DNA of 7,135 bases from an uncultured bacterium (GCA_905215125.1 CAJMOV010000097.1:1-7135), one strand, 5' to 3'. Counted from the first letter of the stretch, positions 1 to 5,991 are shown. A program made the numbers and translations. Notes: generated by a model not told the origin, from the letters alone.

Positions 1-1038
1 AAATTGCATCAGTTCCGTCTGCCTCAAAAAGGGGATGTTCAGATGGTCGTAAGCCCGCTTTGTCGCGCAGCGGCCGCGCGGCGTGCGGTTGAGAAAGCCG
101 ATTTGCATGAGATAGGGCTCGTAGACGTCCTCCAGCGTGACGCTTTCCTCCCCTATCGTTGCGGCCAGGGTGTCGAGACCGACCGGACCGCCGCCGAAGT
201 TTAAAATGATGCTTTCCAGCATACGGCGGTCGGTCGCATCCAGGCCGAGGGCGTCGATTTCCAGCGCGCCGAGCGCCATATCTGCCACGGCGCGGGAAAT
301 GACCCCCTGCGATTTGACCTGGGCGAAATCGCGCACCCTCTTGAGTATGCGGTTGCAGACGCGGGGGGTGCCCCGGCTGCGCATGGCGATTTCCATGGCT
401 CCCTCCGGCTCGATGGGGATGCCCAGGATGCCGGCCGAGCGCTCGGTGATGCGCAGCAGCTCTTCGGCCGAATACATTTCCAGCCGCAGCTGAACGCCAA
501 AGCGGTCGCGCAGGGGAGAGGACAGCTGCCCAGCCCGCGTCGTCGCCCCGATAAGGGTGAAGCGGGGCAGGTCGAGCCGAATCGACCGGGCCGAAGGGCC
601 CTTGCCGATGATGATGTCAAGGGCGTAATCCTCCATCGCGGGATATAAAACCTCCTCAACGCTGCGGTTGAGACGGTGAATTTCGTCGATAAACAGCACG
701 TCGCCGGGGGCGAGGTTGGTCAGAAGGGCGGCCAGGTCGCCCGCCTTTTCAATGGCGGGGCCGGAGGTAATGCGGATGCTGACGCCCATTTCGGCGGCGA
801 TGATGCCGGCCAGCGTTGTCTTGCCCAGGCCGGGCGGGCCGTAGAGCAGGACGTGGTCAAGGGATTCGCCGCGCATGCGGGCGGCTTCGATAAAGACGGA
901 TAAATTTTCCTTGGCCTTGCTTTGGCCGATGTATTCCTGCAGCGCGCGGGGACGGAGGGAGACTTCGCCCTCGTCCTCGCTTGTCAGGGTGCTGGTAACA
1001 ATGCGATCTTCAAAATCTTTTTCGAATTCAATGGCCAT
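1..1038 (-). CDS. ruvB: RuvB, Holliday junction branch-migration ATPase (C-terminal end cut by window edge)
   Basis: RuvB is the AAA+ motor that, as hexamers loaded by RuvA, pulls DNA through Holliday junctions in the cytoplasm. I translated 346 codons from the ATG at 1038 to the window edge with no stop. Visible motifs are the Walker A GPPGLGKTT (residues 67-75), Walker B LFIDEIH (115-121), sensor-1 GATTRAG (164-170), the SRGTPR segment with the family's N-R-L/I-L-x-R-V-R-D pattern (221-237), and the winged-helix end with NRTPRGR (317-323). The reading frame continues through DHLNIPFLRQTELMQF. RuvB proteins are usually about 330-350 residues, so only a few residues are probably missing. An AGGAGG at 1050-1055, 11 nt upstream, supports this start. 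It is the third gene of ruvC-ruvA-ruvB but is separated from ruvA by 228 bp, which is unusual for this operon. Family assignment is essentially certain. Confidence 0.97.
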   Translation of the reverse strand, partial: MAIEFEKDFEDRIVTSTLTSEDEGEVSLRPRALQEYIGQSKAKENLSVFIEAARMRGESLDHVLLYGPPGLGKTTLAGIIAAEMGVSIRITSGPAIEKAGDLAALLTNLAPGDVLFIDEIHRLNRSVEEVLYPAMEDYALDIIIGKGPSARSIRLDLPRFTLIGATTRAGQLSSPLRDRFGVQLRLEMYSAEELLRITERSAGILGIPIEPEGAMEIAMRSRGTPRVCNRILKRVRDFAQVKSQGVISRAVADMALGALEIDALGLDATDRRMLESIILNFGGGPVGLDTLAATIGEESVTLEDVYEPYLMQIGFLNRTPRGRCATKRAYDHLNIPFLRQTELMQF

Positions 1039-1068
1039 TTCGTGTGGTTCCTCCTGGTGGAGAAGGTG

Positions 1069-1099
1069 AGACCGCCTTCGGGCGAAACGGGAGCGGTCT
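1069..1099. repeat. Inverted repeat (hairpin) just upstream of the ruvB ribosome binding site
   Basis: AGACCGC (1069-1075) pairs with GCGGTCT (1093-1099), giving a 7-bp stem. In the plus-strand sense an alternative small hairpin, CGCC-TTCG-GGCG (1073-1084), carries a C(UUCG)G-type tetraloop, and the large stem is followed by TTTTC. In the ruvB sense the hairpin is followed by CACC and not a T run, so it is not a leftward terminator. Its edge lies 13 nt from the ruvB AGGAGG. Confidence 0.55.
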
Positions 1100-1102
1100 T
1101 TT

Positions 1103-1204
1103 CGCCGGCTAAAAGAGCCGGAAGCCGCCTGACGCCCAGCCGGGTCTCCGGCTTTTCTGGGATGGCGTCGCCGTTTCAAGCCGGCGGCTTCGCTCTACCG
1201 GGCG
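1103..1204. repeat. Long nested imperfect palindrome in the ruvA-ruvB spacer
   Basis: Pairing segments nest from outside to inside: CGCC (1103-1106) with GGCG (1201-1204), GAGC (1115-1118) with GCTC (1192-1195), GAAGCCGCC (1121-1129) with GGCGGCTTC (1183-1191), GACGCC (1131-1136) with GGCGTC (1164-1169), and AGCCGG (1138-1143) with CCGGCT (1148-1153) around a GTCT loop. An alternative hairpin, CCGGCT-AAAAG-AGCCGG (1105-1121), competes with the outer pairs. Such a dyad of about 100 nt is typical of palindromic intergenic repeats or of a structured RNA; which applies is unknown. Confidence 0.55.
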
Positions 1205-1266
1205 CAGTTCAATAAATAGAACCTCCCCGCGCACGCCCAGTAAGACGATTCGGGCAGAAACAATTT

Positions 1267-1866
1267 TCAGTACAGCCGTTTAAGTGCGGCGCGGACAATG
1301 TCGTCGACGGGCATATTGGCGGTGTCGACGCCTTTCAGGGCGGTCAGGGCCTGGGCGCGGGAATAGCCGAGGACGGTCAGGGCGGCGACGGCGTCTTCCA
1401 GCGCGCCGCCTTCCGGCAGGATGTCCGCGGCAAGGCCGCCGGCGTCGCCGGCCGATTCCAGCTGATCGCGGGCCATTTTGTCCTTGAGCTCCAGAATGAT
1501 ACGCTGGGCCAGCTTTTTGCCAATACCCGGCGCGGCGCACAGCGCCTTTTCGTCGCCTGTAACGACGGCGAGCGCCAGCTTCTGCGGCCCGACCGCGCCC
1601 AGGATGGCGACGGCGGCCTTGGGCCCTACGCCCGATATGGCGATAAGCTGCTTAAAGCAGGTCAGCTCCTCCTGCGTGGAAAAGCCGTACAGGTCAAAAA
1701 TATCCTCACGCACATACAGATATGTGTAAAACGTGGCGGCGTCACCCACCTTGACCGATGACGCCGAGCGGTAGGAGGTATGCAGGGCATAACCCACCCC
1801 GCCGGCGTCGACGACCACCATGGCCGGGGTGATTTGGGCCACTTTGCCGCGGATGAAATAAAACAT
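1267..1866 (-). CDS. ruvA: RuvA, Holliday junction DNA-binding subunit
   Basis: RuvA tetramers hold the Holliday junction in a square-planar form, load RuvB rings and stimulate branch migration. The 199-residue product has the normal family length and layout. An N-terminal OB-fold domain spans residues 1-62 (start MFYFIRGKV, ending near DLYGFSTQEE). Helix-hairpin-helix 1 is around LIAISGVGPKAA (74-85) and helix-hairpin-helix 2 around APGIGKKLAQRI (112-123). A flexible linker rich in Ala, Gly and Asp covers about 135-152, and the RuvB-interacting domain III (about 153-199) contains ALTVLGYSRAQA. AGAGG at 1875-1879, 8 nt upstream, supports the ATG at 1866. It lies 31 bp downstream of ruvC, so the two are very probably co-transcribed. 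The long gap before ruvB is the only oddity. Confidence 0.97.
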   Translation of the reverse strand: MFYFIRGKVAQITPAMVVVDAGGVGYALHTSYRSASSVKVGDAATFYTYLYVREDIFDLYGFSTQEELTCFKQLIAISGVGPKAAVAILGAVGPQKLALAVVTGDEKALCAAPGIGKKLAQRIILELKDKMARDQLESAGDAGGLAADILPEGGALEDAVAALTVLGYSRAQALTALKGVDTANMPVDDIVRAALKRLY

Positions 1867-1897
1867 GTCTTTTTCCTCTGCCTTCAGTGTTATAGCA

Positions 1898-2392
1898 TTA
1901 TTGGCGCCCCGCCGTCACCAGCGAGCCCGATGTATGCGCATGGCACAAAGCGACGGCCAGCGCATCGGCCGCGTCGTCCGGCCGGGGGATTTTGTCCAGG
2001 CCCAGCATGACGCGGGTCATTTCCATAACCTGCTTTTTCTCGGCGCGGCCGTAGCCGACGACGGCCTGCTTGACCTGGAGGGGGGTATACTGAAAAACGG
2101 GGCAGCCCTGCTGGGCACAGGCCAGGACAATGACGCCGCGCGCCTGCGCTACGGCAATACCCGTTGTGACGTTGGTATTGAAAAAAAGTTCCTCGACAGC
2201 GACGGCGTCGGGCCGCAGCTTTTCCAGAATCTCATTTAAATCCCGGTAGATTTCGCACAGACGGGCCGGCATGGGGGTTCCCGCCTTAGTCGTAATGGCG
2301 CCATAGCCCAAGACACGGCTGCGTCCGCGCGCATGCTCGACAGCGCCGTATCCGACAATAGCGTAACCCGGGTCAATGCCCAGCACCACCAT
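1898..2392 (-). CDS. ruvC: RuvC, Holliday junction endonuclease
   Basis: RuvC is the dimeric, metal-dependent resolvase that nicks Holliday junctions symmetrically in concert with RuvAB. From the ATG at 2392 it is 164 residues, close to the usual 160-190. The four acidic catalytic residues of the RNase H-like fold are visible: Asp7 in GIDPG, Glu68 in AVEELFF, and Asp140 and Asp143 in PDDAADALA. QARGV (83-87), the TPLQVK motif (103-108) and the basic stretch before QVMEM (121-125) are also typical. The open frame extends upstream to an ATG at 2485, but that would add 31 non-homologous residues and overlap the promoter; AAGGGGG at 2400-2406 fits the 2392 start. ruvC is the first gene of the leftward ruvCAB group. 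Confidence 0.96.
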   Translation of the reverse strand: MVVLGIDPGYAIVGYGAVEHARGRSRVLGYGAITTKAGTPMPARLCEIYRDLNEILEKLRPDAVAVEELFFNTNVTTGIAVAQARGVIVLACAQQGCPVFQYTPLQVKQAVVGYGRAEKKQVMEMTRVMLGLDKIPRPDDAADALAVALCHAHTSGSLVTAGRQ

Positions 2393-2399
2393 ACGGCCG

Positions 2400-2406
2400 C
2401 CCCCTT
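2400..2406 (-). promoter_or_regulatory. Ribosome binding site deciding the ruvC start
   Basis: Read leftward this is AAGGGGG, 7 nt before the ATG at 2392, with no comparable site before the in-frame ATG at 2485. Together with the conserved GIDPG motif directly after Met2392, it fixes the start. Confidence 0.65.
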
Positions 2407-2423
2407 CTGTTATAGTCCTTCCT

Positions 2424-2452
2424 ATTGTATCATCATTTGCCGCCGCGTACAA
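2424..2452 (-). promoter_or_regulatory. Candidate sigma-A-type promoter of ruvCAB
   Basis: Read leftward, a -35-like TTGTAC (2447-2452; three of six match TTGACA) lies 17 bp from a -10-like TACAAT (2424-2429; five of six match TATAAT). It would start transcription near 2417 and give a leader of about 25 nt before the ruvC ATG. The surroundings are locally A+T-rich in an otherwise G+C-rich window. This is a consensus match only. A second -10-like TATAAC occurs just downstream but lacks a matching -35. Confidence 0.5.
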
Positions 2453-2518
2453 CAAAAATTGCGTCGGACGCCGGCGCGCAGGCACCGGCAGGGGCTTTGA
2501 AGCATAGTATGCGGTGAC

Positions 2519-2525
2519 AGGAGGG
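2519..2525 (+). promoter_or_regulatory. Strong ribosome binding site for the GTG-started hydrolase
   Basis: AGGAGGG ends 5 nt before the GTG at 2531. This near-perfect Shine-Dalgarno sequence is the main reason for accepting the non-ATG start, which also gives the correct N-terminus for the alpha/beta hydrolase fold. Confidence 0.75.
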
Positions 2526-2530
2526 ATTTT

Positions 2531-3340
2531 GTGTACTACATAACGGCATCAGACGGCGTCAAAATTGCCGTCTATGACTTCAATCCGCAGTCGCCAAAGG
2601 CGGTTTTGCTGATCCACGGCTGGCCGCTGTCGCATGAGATTTTCGAGTACCAGACCGAGCTGCTTCTGGAAAACGGCTATCGGGTCGTCTCTCTCGACCT
2701 GCGCGGCTTCGGCGCGTCCGACACGCCGGCCTTCGGCTATTGCTATGACCAAATGGCCATGGACATTCACAGCGTCGTCGAATGTCTGGGCCTGCGGCGC
2801 TTTACCCTGGTCGGCTTTTCCATGGGCGGCGCCATCGCCCTGCGCTACATGCGCGTCTGCCGCGGACAAGGGGTGTGCAGGCTCATCCTGCTGGCGGCAG
2901 CCGCCCCGATGTGGACCCGGCGGGAGGATTATCCTTACGGAATGACGTGCGAGGCGGTCAACGCCCTCATCGACCAGGCGGCCACAGACCGGCCGCAGTT
3001 GGCGCTCAGCTTCAGCCGCCAGCTTTTTGCCAGCCCGCACAGCGAAGCCGCCGTCGACTGGTTTCGCGGTATCGCCCTGTCGGCGTCGGGCGTCGGGACA
3101 ATACAGGCCGCCATCTCTTTGCGGGACGAGGACGGCCGCGCCGACCTCGCCTGCGTGCGCGTGCCGACCACCGTCATCCACGGCGCGCAGGACAGCATCG
3201 TGCCGGGCGAGCTTGTGCAGCTTCAGTGCGAGGGCATCGTCGGCGCACGCCTTGTCACGCTGGAAAACAGCGGCCATGGTATCCTGTACGACGAGCTGGA
3301 CGCCTTCAACAACGTTTTTTTACAGGCGCTGAAGGGGTAA
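2531..3340 (+). CDS. Alpha/beta hydrolase, chloroperoxidase/esterase-like
   Basis: A cytoplasmic serine hydrolase of the alpha/beta-fold superfamily, 269 residues, with no signal peptide. The catalytic triad can be read as Ser97 in the nucleophile elbow GFSMGG (95-100), Asp221 in HGAQDSIVP (218-226) and His249 in NSGHG (247-251). The oxyanion-hole motif is HGWPLS (29-34), and DLRGFGASD (56-64) is the usual strand-4 signature. HGWPLS and DLRGFG(A/R)S are typical of the cofactor-free haloperoxidase/perhydrolase-esterase group, so a small-ester or lactone hydrolase is the best guess; the natural substrate cannot be told. It is the only plus-strand gene here, divergent from ruvC and convergent with the nitrilase gene, and it ends at a strong terminator. 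I see no convincing promoter in the 138-bp gap before it. Confidence 0.9.
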   Translation: MYYITASDGVKIAVYDFNPQSPKAVLLIHGWPLSHEIFEYQTELLLENGYRVVSLDLRGFGASDTPAFGYCYDQMAMDIHSVVECLGLRRFTLVGFSMGGAIALRYMRVCRGQGVCRLILLAAAAPMWTRREDYPYGMTCEAVNALIDQAATDRPQLALSFSRQLFASPHSEAAVDWFRGIALSASGVGTIQAAISLRDEDGRADLACVRVPTTVIHGAQDSIVPGELVQLQCEGIVGARLVTLENSGHGILYDELDAFNNVFLQALKG

Positions 3341-3344
3341 AAGC

Positions 3345-3372
3345 AAGCGGCAGGTCTCCCCTGCCGCTTTTT
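3345..3372. terminator. Shared bidirectional Rho-independent terminator (hydrolase / nitrilase)
   Basis: AAGCGGCAGG (3345-3354) pairs perfectly with CCTGCCGCTT (3360-3369) around a TCTCC loop, followed on the plus strand by TTTTT (3368-3372). It begins 4 nt after the hydrolase stop. Read leftward the same hairpin follows the nitrilase stop (3374-3376) directly and is followed by a weaker T-rich tail, TTGCTTTT. One element therefore probably ends both convergent transcripts. Confidence 0.88.
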
Positions 3373-3373
3373 C

Positions 3374-4303
3374 CTACCTTTTTTCGTGAACGACCAGCTC
3401 CAGGACATCGGGGCGGGTGTAATGCCCCATGGGGTCAAAGTCAAGACGGCTGAGAGGGACGAGCCCCATATCCAAATCGGCGTACAGAATCTCCTCTTTG
3501 TTCCAAACGGGGCCGGCGACGTACTGGCCAAAGGGGTTTACAATGCAGCTGCCGCCGGGGCACATGTCCTGCGGGCATTTTTCCAGCTCGGCGCGGGTTT
3601 CAAACCGCTCGGCGGGCACCATGTCGCGGGTGACGTACTGGTTGCAGCCGATGACGAAGCAGCGGCCCTCCAGCGCGATGTGGCGCATGGTGATCTGCCA
3701 CTCCTCACGGTTGTCGGCTGTGGGCGCCAGGTAGATGGCGACCCCCTTCTGGTACATCGCGGCGCGGGCCAGAGGCATGTAATTTTCCCAGCAGATCAGG
3801 CCGCCGATGACGCCGAATTCAGTGTCGACAGCCGTCAGGGTGCTGCCGTCGTCCTCGCCCCAGATAAGGCGTTCGCTGCCCGTCGGCTTGAGCTTGCGAT
3901 GCTTGCCCAGCAGCGTGCCGTCCGGCCCGAAATATAAAAGGGTGCAGTAGAGGGTGCAGGTGACGGCGTCGCGCTCGGTAACGCCGATGCACAGATAGGC
4001 GTTGGCCTCCCTCGCTGCGGCGGCCAGCCGGTCGGTGTCGGCGCTGGGTACGACGACGGAATTGTCATAATAGATTTTCCAGTCGCGGCGCCCTTCCATC
4101 GTGCGGCTGCCGACGACAAAGCCATAGGAAAACCCGCGCGGATAGGCCGGGATATAGGATTCGGGGAATACGATAAGCCTTGCGCCCTGGGCGGCCGCTT
4201 CAGCCGTCAGGCGGACGGCTTTGGCGATGGTGGCGTCCTTGTCAAACAAAACGGGGGATGCCTGCACAACGGCAGCGCGGCAGATTGGCTGCAAATCCTT
4301 CAT
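3374..4303 (-). CDS. Carbon-nitrogen hydrolase, branch-1 nitrilase type
   Basis: A cytoplasmic nitrilase-superfamily enzyme of 309 residues. True nitrilases convert R-CN to the carboxylic acid plus ammonia. The catalytic set is complete: Glu48 in FPESYIPAYPRG (46-57), Lys137 in HRKLKPTGSE (135-144), the second conserved Glu144, and nucleophile Cys171 in GGLICWENYMPLAR (167-180). ERLIWGEDDGST (144-155) and DPMGHYTRPDVLEL (290-303) are signatures of the nitrile/cyanide-hydrolysing branch, as opposed to the amidase or NAD-synthetase branches. The C-terminal tail after RPDVL is short compared with longer nitrilases. The ATG at 4303 has GGGAGGG at 4311-4317, inside the end of the upstream lyase gene, and starts 3 nt after that gene's stop, so translation is probably coupled. 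Aliphatic, aryl or beta-cyanoalanine substrates cannot be separated from sequence alone. Confidence 0.9.
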   Translation of the reverse strand: MKDLQPICRAAVVQASPVLFDKDATIAKAVRLTAEAAAQGARLIVFPESYIPAYPRGFSYGFVVGSRTMEGRRDWKIYYDNSVVVPSADTDRLAAAAREANAYLCIGVTERDAVTCTLYCTLLYFGPDGTLLGKHRKLKPTGSERLIWGEDDGSTLTAVDTEFGVIGGLICWENYMPLARAAMYQKGVAIYLAPTADNREEWQITMRHIALEGRCFVIGCNQYVTRDMVPAERFETRAELEKCPQDMCPGGSCIVNPFGQYVAGPVWNKEEILYADLDMGLVPLSRLDFDPMGHYTRPDVLELVVHEKR

Positions 4304-4306
4304 TTC

Positions 4307-5512
4307 TTAACCCTCCCGATGATTTTTAACGGCGCTTTCCAGCTTTTCCATAGCGGCGCGCACGGTGGCCGTGCTGGTGGCGATGTTCATGCGGCCGTAG
4401 CCCTCATACCGCTCGGAGAACCAGTGGCCGGGATCAAAGAGAAGGCCCGCTTCGCCGAGCAGGAAGCGCTCTATTTTCTCTTTGGGGATGCCGAGCCGGG
4501 TGAGATCCAGCCACATGAGATAGGTGCCCTGCAAATCGGCGACGCGCACCTGCGGCAGGCGCTGACGGCAGAAGTCATACACCAGCGCGGCGTTCTCCTC
4601 CAGCTTTTTGCGCAGGCCATCGACATAATAGCCGCACCTTTCATAGGCGGCGATGATGGCGTCGGCCCCCAGATAGCCCAGCCCGCCGGCATGGGTTCGC
4701 TTGAGCCATTCGCTCACCTTCCCGCGCACCGCTTCGTCGGGCGCAAGGCCATAGGCTGCGCCCAGCCCGGCGACGTTGAAGGACTTGCTTGTCGAGGTGA
4801 CGGACAGGGCAAAGCCGGCGCAGTCGGGACACGCCTTCATAAAGGGCACCATGCGGTGCGCGCCGATGGCTAGGTCGGCGTGGATTTCATCGACGATGAG
4901 GAATACGCCGTTGTCGCGGCAGATCTGAGCGACGAGCCTCTGCTCCTCCGGCGCCCAGATTCGGCCGGCGGGGTTGTGCGGGTTGCAGAGGATCATAGCG
5001 GTGACGTCGTCCCGCGCGGCCAGGGTGCGCAGCCCGTCCAAATCAAGGGAATATTGCAGGCGGCCGTCGACCTCCCGTTCGATGAGGGGGTTTTCGATGA
5101 CGGTACGCTGGCACTGCCGGATGCCGTTGGCAAACGGGTAATAGACGGGCGGCTGGATGATGACGCCGTCGCCCGGCTTTGTCATGGCCTCGATAGCGCT
5201 GTCGACAATGGGCAGCACGCCGCTGCCGAACAGGATGGACTCAGGCGCGATATCGAGATCAAAACGCTTTTTCTGCCAATGGCAGACAGCCTTCCGGGTT
5301 TCTTCGGGCGCGAAGCGGTAGCCGTAAACAGGGTGGGACGTCCTTTTCTGCACAGCCGCGACGATTTCCGGCGGGCAGGCGAAATCCATGTCGGCAATCC
5401 ACATGGAAATCATGCCGGAAGCGTCGGCGACGCCGAACTTTTCCTCCAGGCCGTCCCATTTGGCCGAGCAGGTATTGCGCCTGTCCAGGGTGGTTTCAAA
5501 ATCGAATGACAT
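4307..5512 (-). CDS. MalY/PatB-family PLP-dependent C-S beta-lyase / aminotransferase
   Basis: A fold-type-I PLP enzyme of 401 residues in the MalY/PatB family, whose studied members split cystathionine or cysteine conjugates to a thiol, pyruvate and ammonia. Visible landmarks are the family N-terminus with DRRNTCSAKWD (10-20), MWIADMDF (37-44), SGVLPI (97-102), PPVYYPF (121-127), NPHNPAGR (177-184), the cofactor Asp208 in VDEIH (207-211), the PLP Schiff-base Lys243 in STSKSFNVAGL (240-250), and Arg374 in GYGRMNIA (371-378), expected to hold the substrate carboxylate. A GGGAG-type ribosome binding site lies near 5522-5529. It starts 20 bp after the rlmH stop and ends 3 nt before the nitrilase start, so it is probably in the walJ-rlmH transcript. 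The family call is strong; lyase versus aminotransferase activity and the substrate are inferred. Confidence 0.92.
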   Translation of the reverse strand: MSFDFETTLDRRNTCSAKWDGLEEKFGVADASGMISMWIADMDFACPPEIVAAVQKRTSHPVYGYRFAPEETRKAVCHWQKKRFDLDIAPESILFGSGVLPIVDSAIEAMTKPGDGVIIQPPVYYPFANGIRQCQRTVIENPLIEREVDGRLQYSLDLDGLRTLAARDDVTAMILCNPHNPAGRIWAPEEQRLVAQICRDNGVFLIVDEIHADLAIGAHRMVPFMKACPDCAGFALSVTSTSKSFNVAGLGAAYGLAPDEAVRGKVSEWLKRTHAGGLGYLGADAIIAAYERCGYYVDGLRKKLEENAALVYDFCRQRLPQVRVADLQGTYLMWLDLTRLGIPKEKIERFLLGEAGLLFDPGHWFSERYEGYGRMNIATSTATVRAAMEKLESAVKNHREG

Positions 5513-5532
5513 GGTTTTTCTCTCCCTTTCGC

Positions 5533-5991
5533 TTATTTATGGTATTTACCGCCCGCCCCGATGGAGAGGGCACGGTAAAGCTGCTCCAGCACCATGACCC
5601 GCGCCAGATGGTGCGGAAAGGTCATGGGGGACATGGAAAGCCGCAGACCGGCCCGCGCCTTGACGGCGCCGTCCAGCCCCTCGCTCGACCCGATGATAAG
5701 GGTCAGACGGGACACCCCCTGCGCCTGCCATTCGGACAGACGGCGGGCCAGGGCTTCGCTCGACATCATCTCCCCTTCGACGCACAGGGCGACGACGCGG
5801 GAGGATGGCAGAATAGCCTGCTCGATGCGCTCCCCTTCCCGTCTGAGCCCGTCGGGCCGGCCGGCTTCTTCCGGCAGCTCGCGAATCTCCAGACGGCAGT
5901 AAGCGCCGAGACGCTTTTCATATTCACGGCACGCCTCCTGATAAAATTTCTCCTTCAGGCGGCCGACGCAGACAAGGCGCACCGCTATCAT
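5533..5991 (-). CDS. rlmH: RlmH, 23S rRNA (pseudouridine-1915-N3) methyltransferase
   Basis: RlmH is a SPOUT-class methyltransferase that uses S-adenosylmethionine to methylate pseudouridine 1915 in helix 69 of 23S rRNA, acting on assembled ribosomes as a homodimer. The 152-residue product is close to the usual 155-160. Diagnostic segments are VGRLKEKFY (9-17), the cofactor-binding knot with IIGSSEGL (99-106), LSMSPMTFPHHLAR (118-131), EQLYRA (136-141), and the C-terminal YHK (150-152) that family members end with. The residue before YHK is Lys where Pro or Ala is frequent; this is probably tolerated variation. Its ATG overlaps the walJ stop in ATGA (5988-5991), indicating translational coupling, and malY/patB follows 20 bp downstream. 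Confidence 0.95.
   Translation of the reverse strand: MIAVRLVCVGRLKEKFYQEACREYEKRLGAYCRLEIRELPEEAGRPDGLRREGERIEQAILPSSRVVALCVEGEMMSSEALARRLSEWQAQGVSRLTLIIGSSEGLDGAVKARAGLRLSMSPMTFPHHLARVMVLEQLYRALSIGAGGKYHK

Larger units (their letters stand above)
1039..1266. other. Structured non-coding spacer between ruvA and ruvB
   Basis: The spacer holds no convincing gene: read leftward it contains no ATG, and the plus-strand frames crossing it are arbitrary. It is rich in inverted repeats. The hexamer AGCCGG occurs at 1116-1121, 1138-1143 and 1179-1184, and its complement CCGGCT at 1105-1110 and 1148-1153, so several mutually exclusive hairpins are possible. A separate hairpin, AGACCGC/GCGGTCT, lies at 1069-1099. 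The right-hand part (1205-1266) is simpler and includes an A+T-rich patch near 1210-1220. I see no promoter for ruvB here and no leftward terminator, since no leftward hairpin ends in a T run, so ruvB is probably still read from the ruvC promoter. It could be an inserted intergenic repeat or a structured leader of ruvB. The sequence alone does not decide between these, and it matches no riboswitch class I know. Confidence 0.6.

Noticed and set aside
922..1215. Possible plus-strand small protein crossing the ruvA-ruvB spacer
   Set aside because: Half of it is antisense to the ruvB N-terminus, it has no clear ribosome binding site, and its composition follows the inverted repeats.
1205..1266. 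Separate ruvB promoter using TTGTTT at 1258-1263
   Set aside because: No acceptable -10 hexamer occurs 15-19 bp downstream in the leftward direction.
1039..1266. Known riboswitch upstream of ruvB
   Set aside because: I could not match the conserved cores of the riboswitch classes I know, and ruvB is not a usual riboswitch target; only its inverted-repeat structure is reported.
2393..2485. Upstream extension of ruvC to the ATG at 2485
   Set aside because: The added 31 residues do not resemble RuvC, the extension runs through the candidate promoter, and a good ribosome binding site and the conserved GIDPG N-terminus both point to 2392.
2482..2510. Possible plus-strand promoter for the hydrolase using TAGTAT at 2505-2510
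   Set aside because: The sequence 17 bp upstream is GCACCG, with no resemblance to a -35 element.
2549..3277. Long minus-strand frame opposite the hydrolase (242 codons)
   Set aside because: It is the antisense shadow of a gene with a complete catalytic triad; its translation is low-complexity and matches no family I recognise.
3386..3937. Plus-strand frame opposite the nitrilase gene (183 codons)
   Set aside because: It mirrors the codons of a well-conserved nitrilase; open antisense frames are expected in G+C-rich genes.
4880..5509. Plus-strand frame opposite the C-S lyase (209 codons)
   Set aside because: Antisense shadow with no recognisable motif and a real, motif-complete gene on the other strand.
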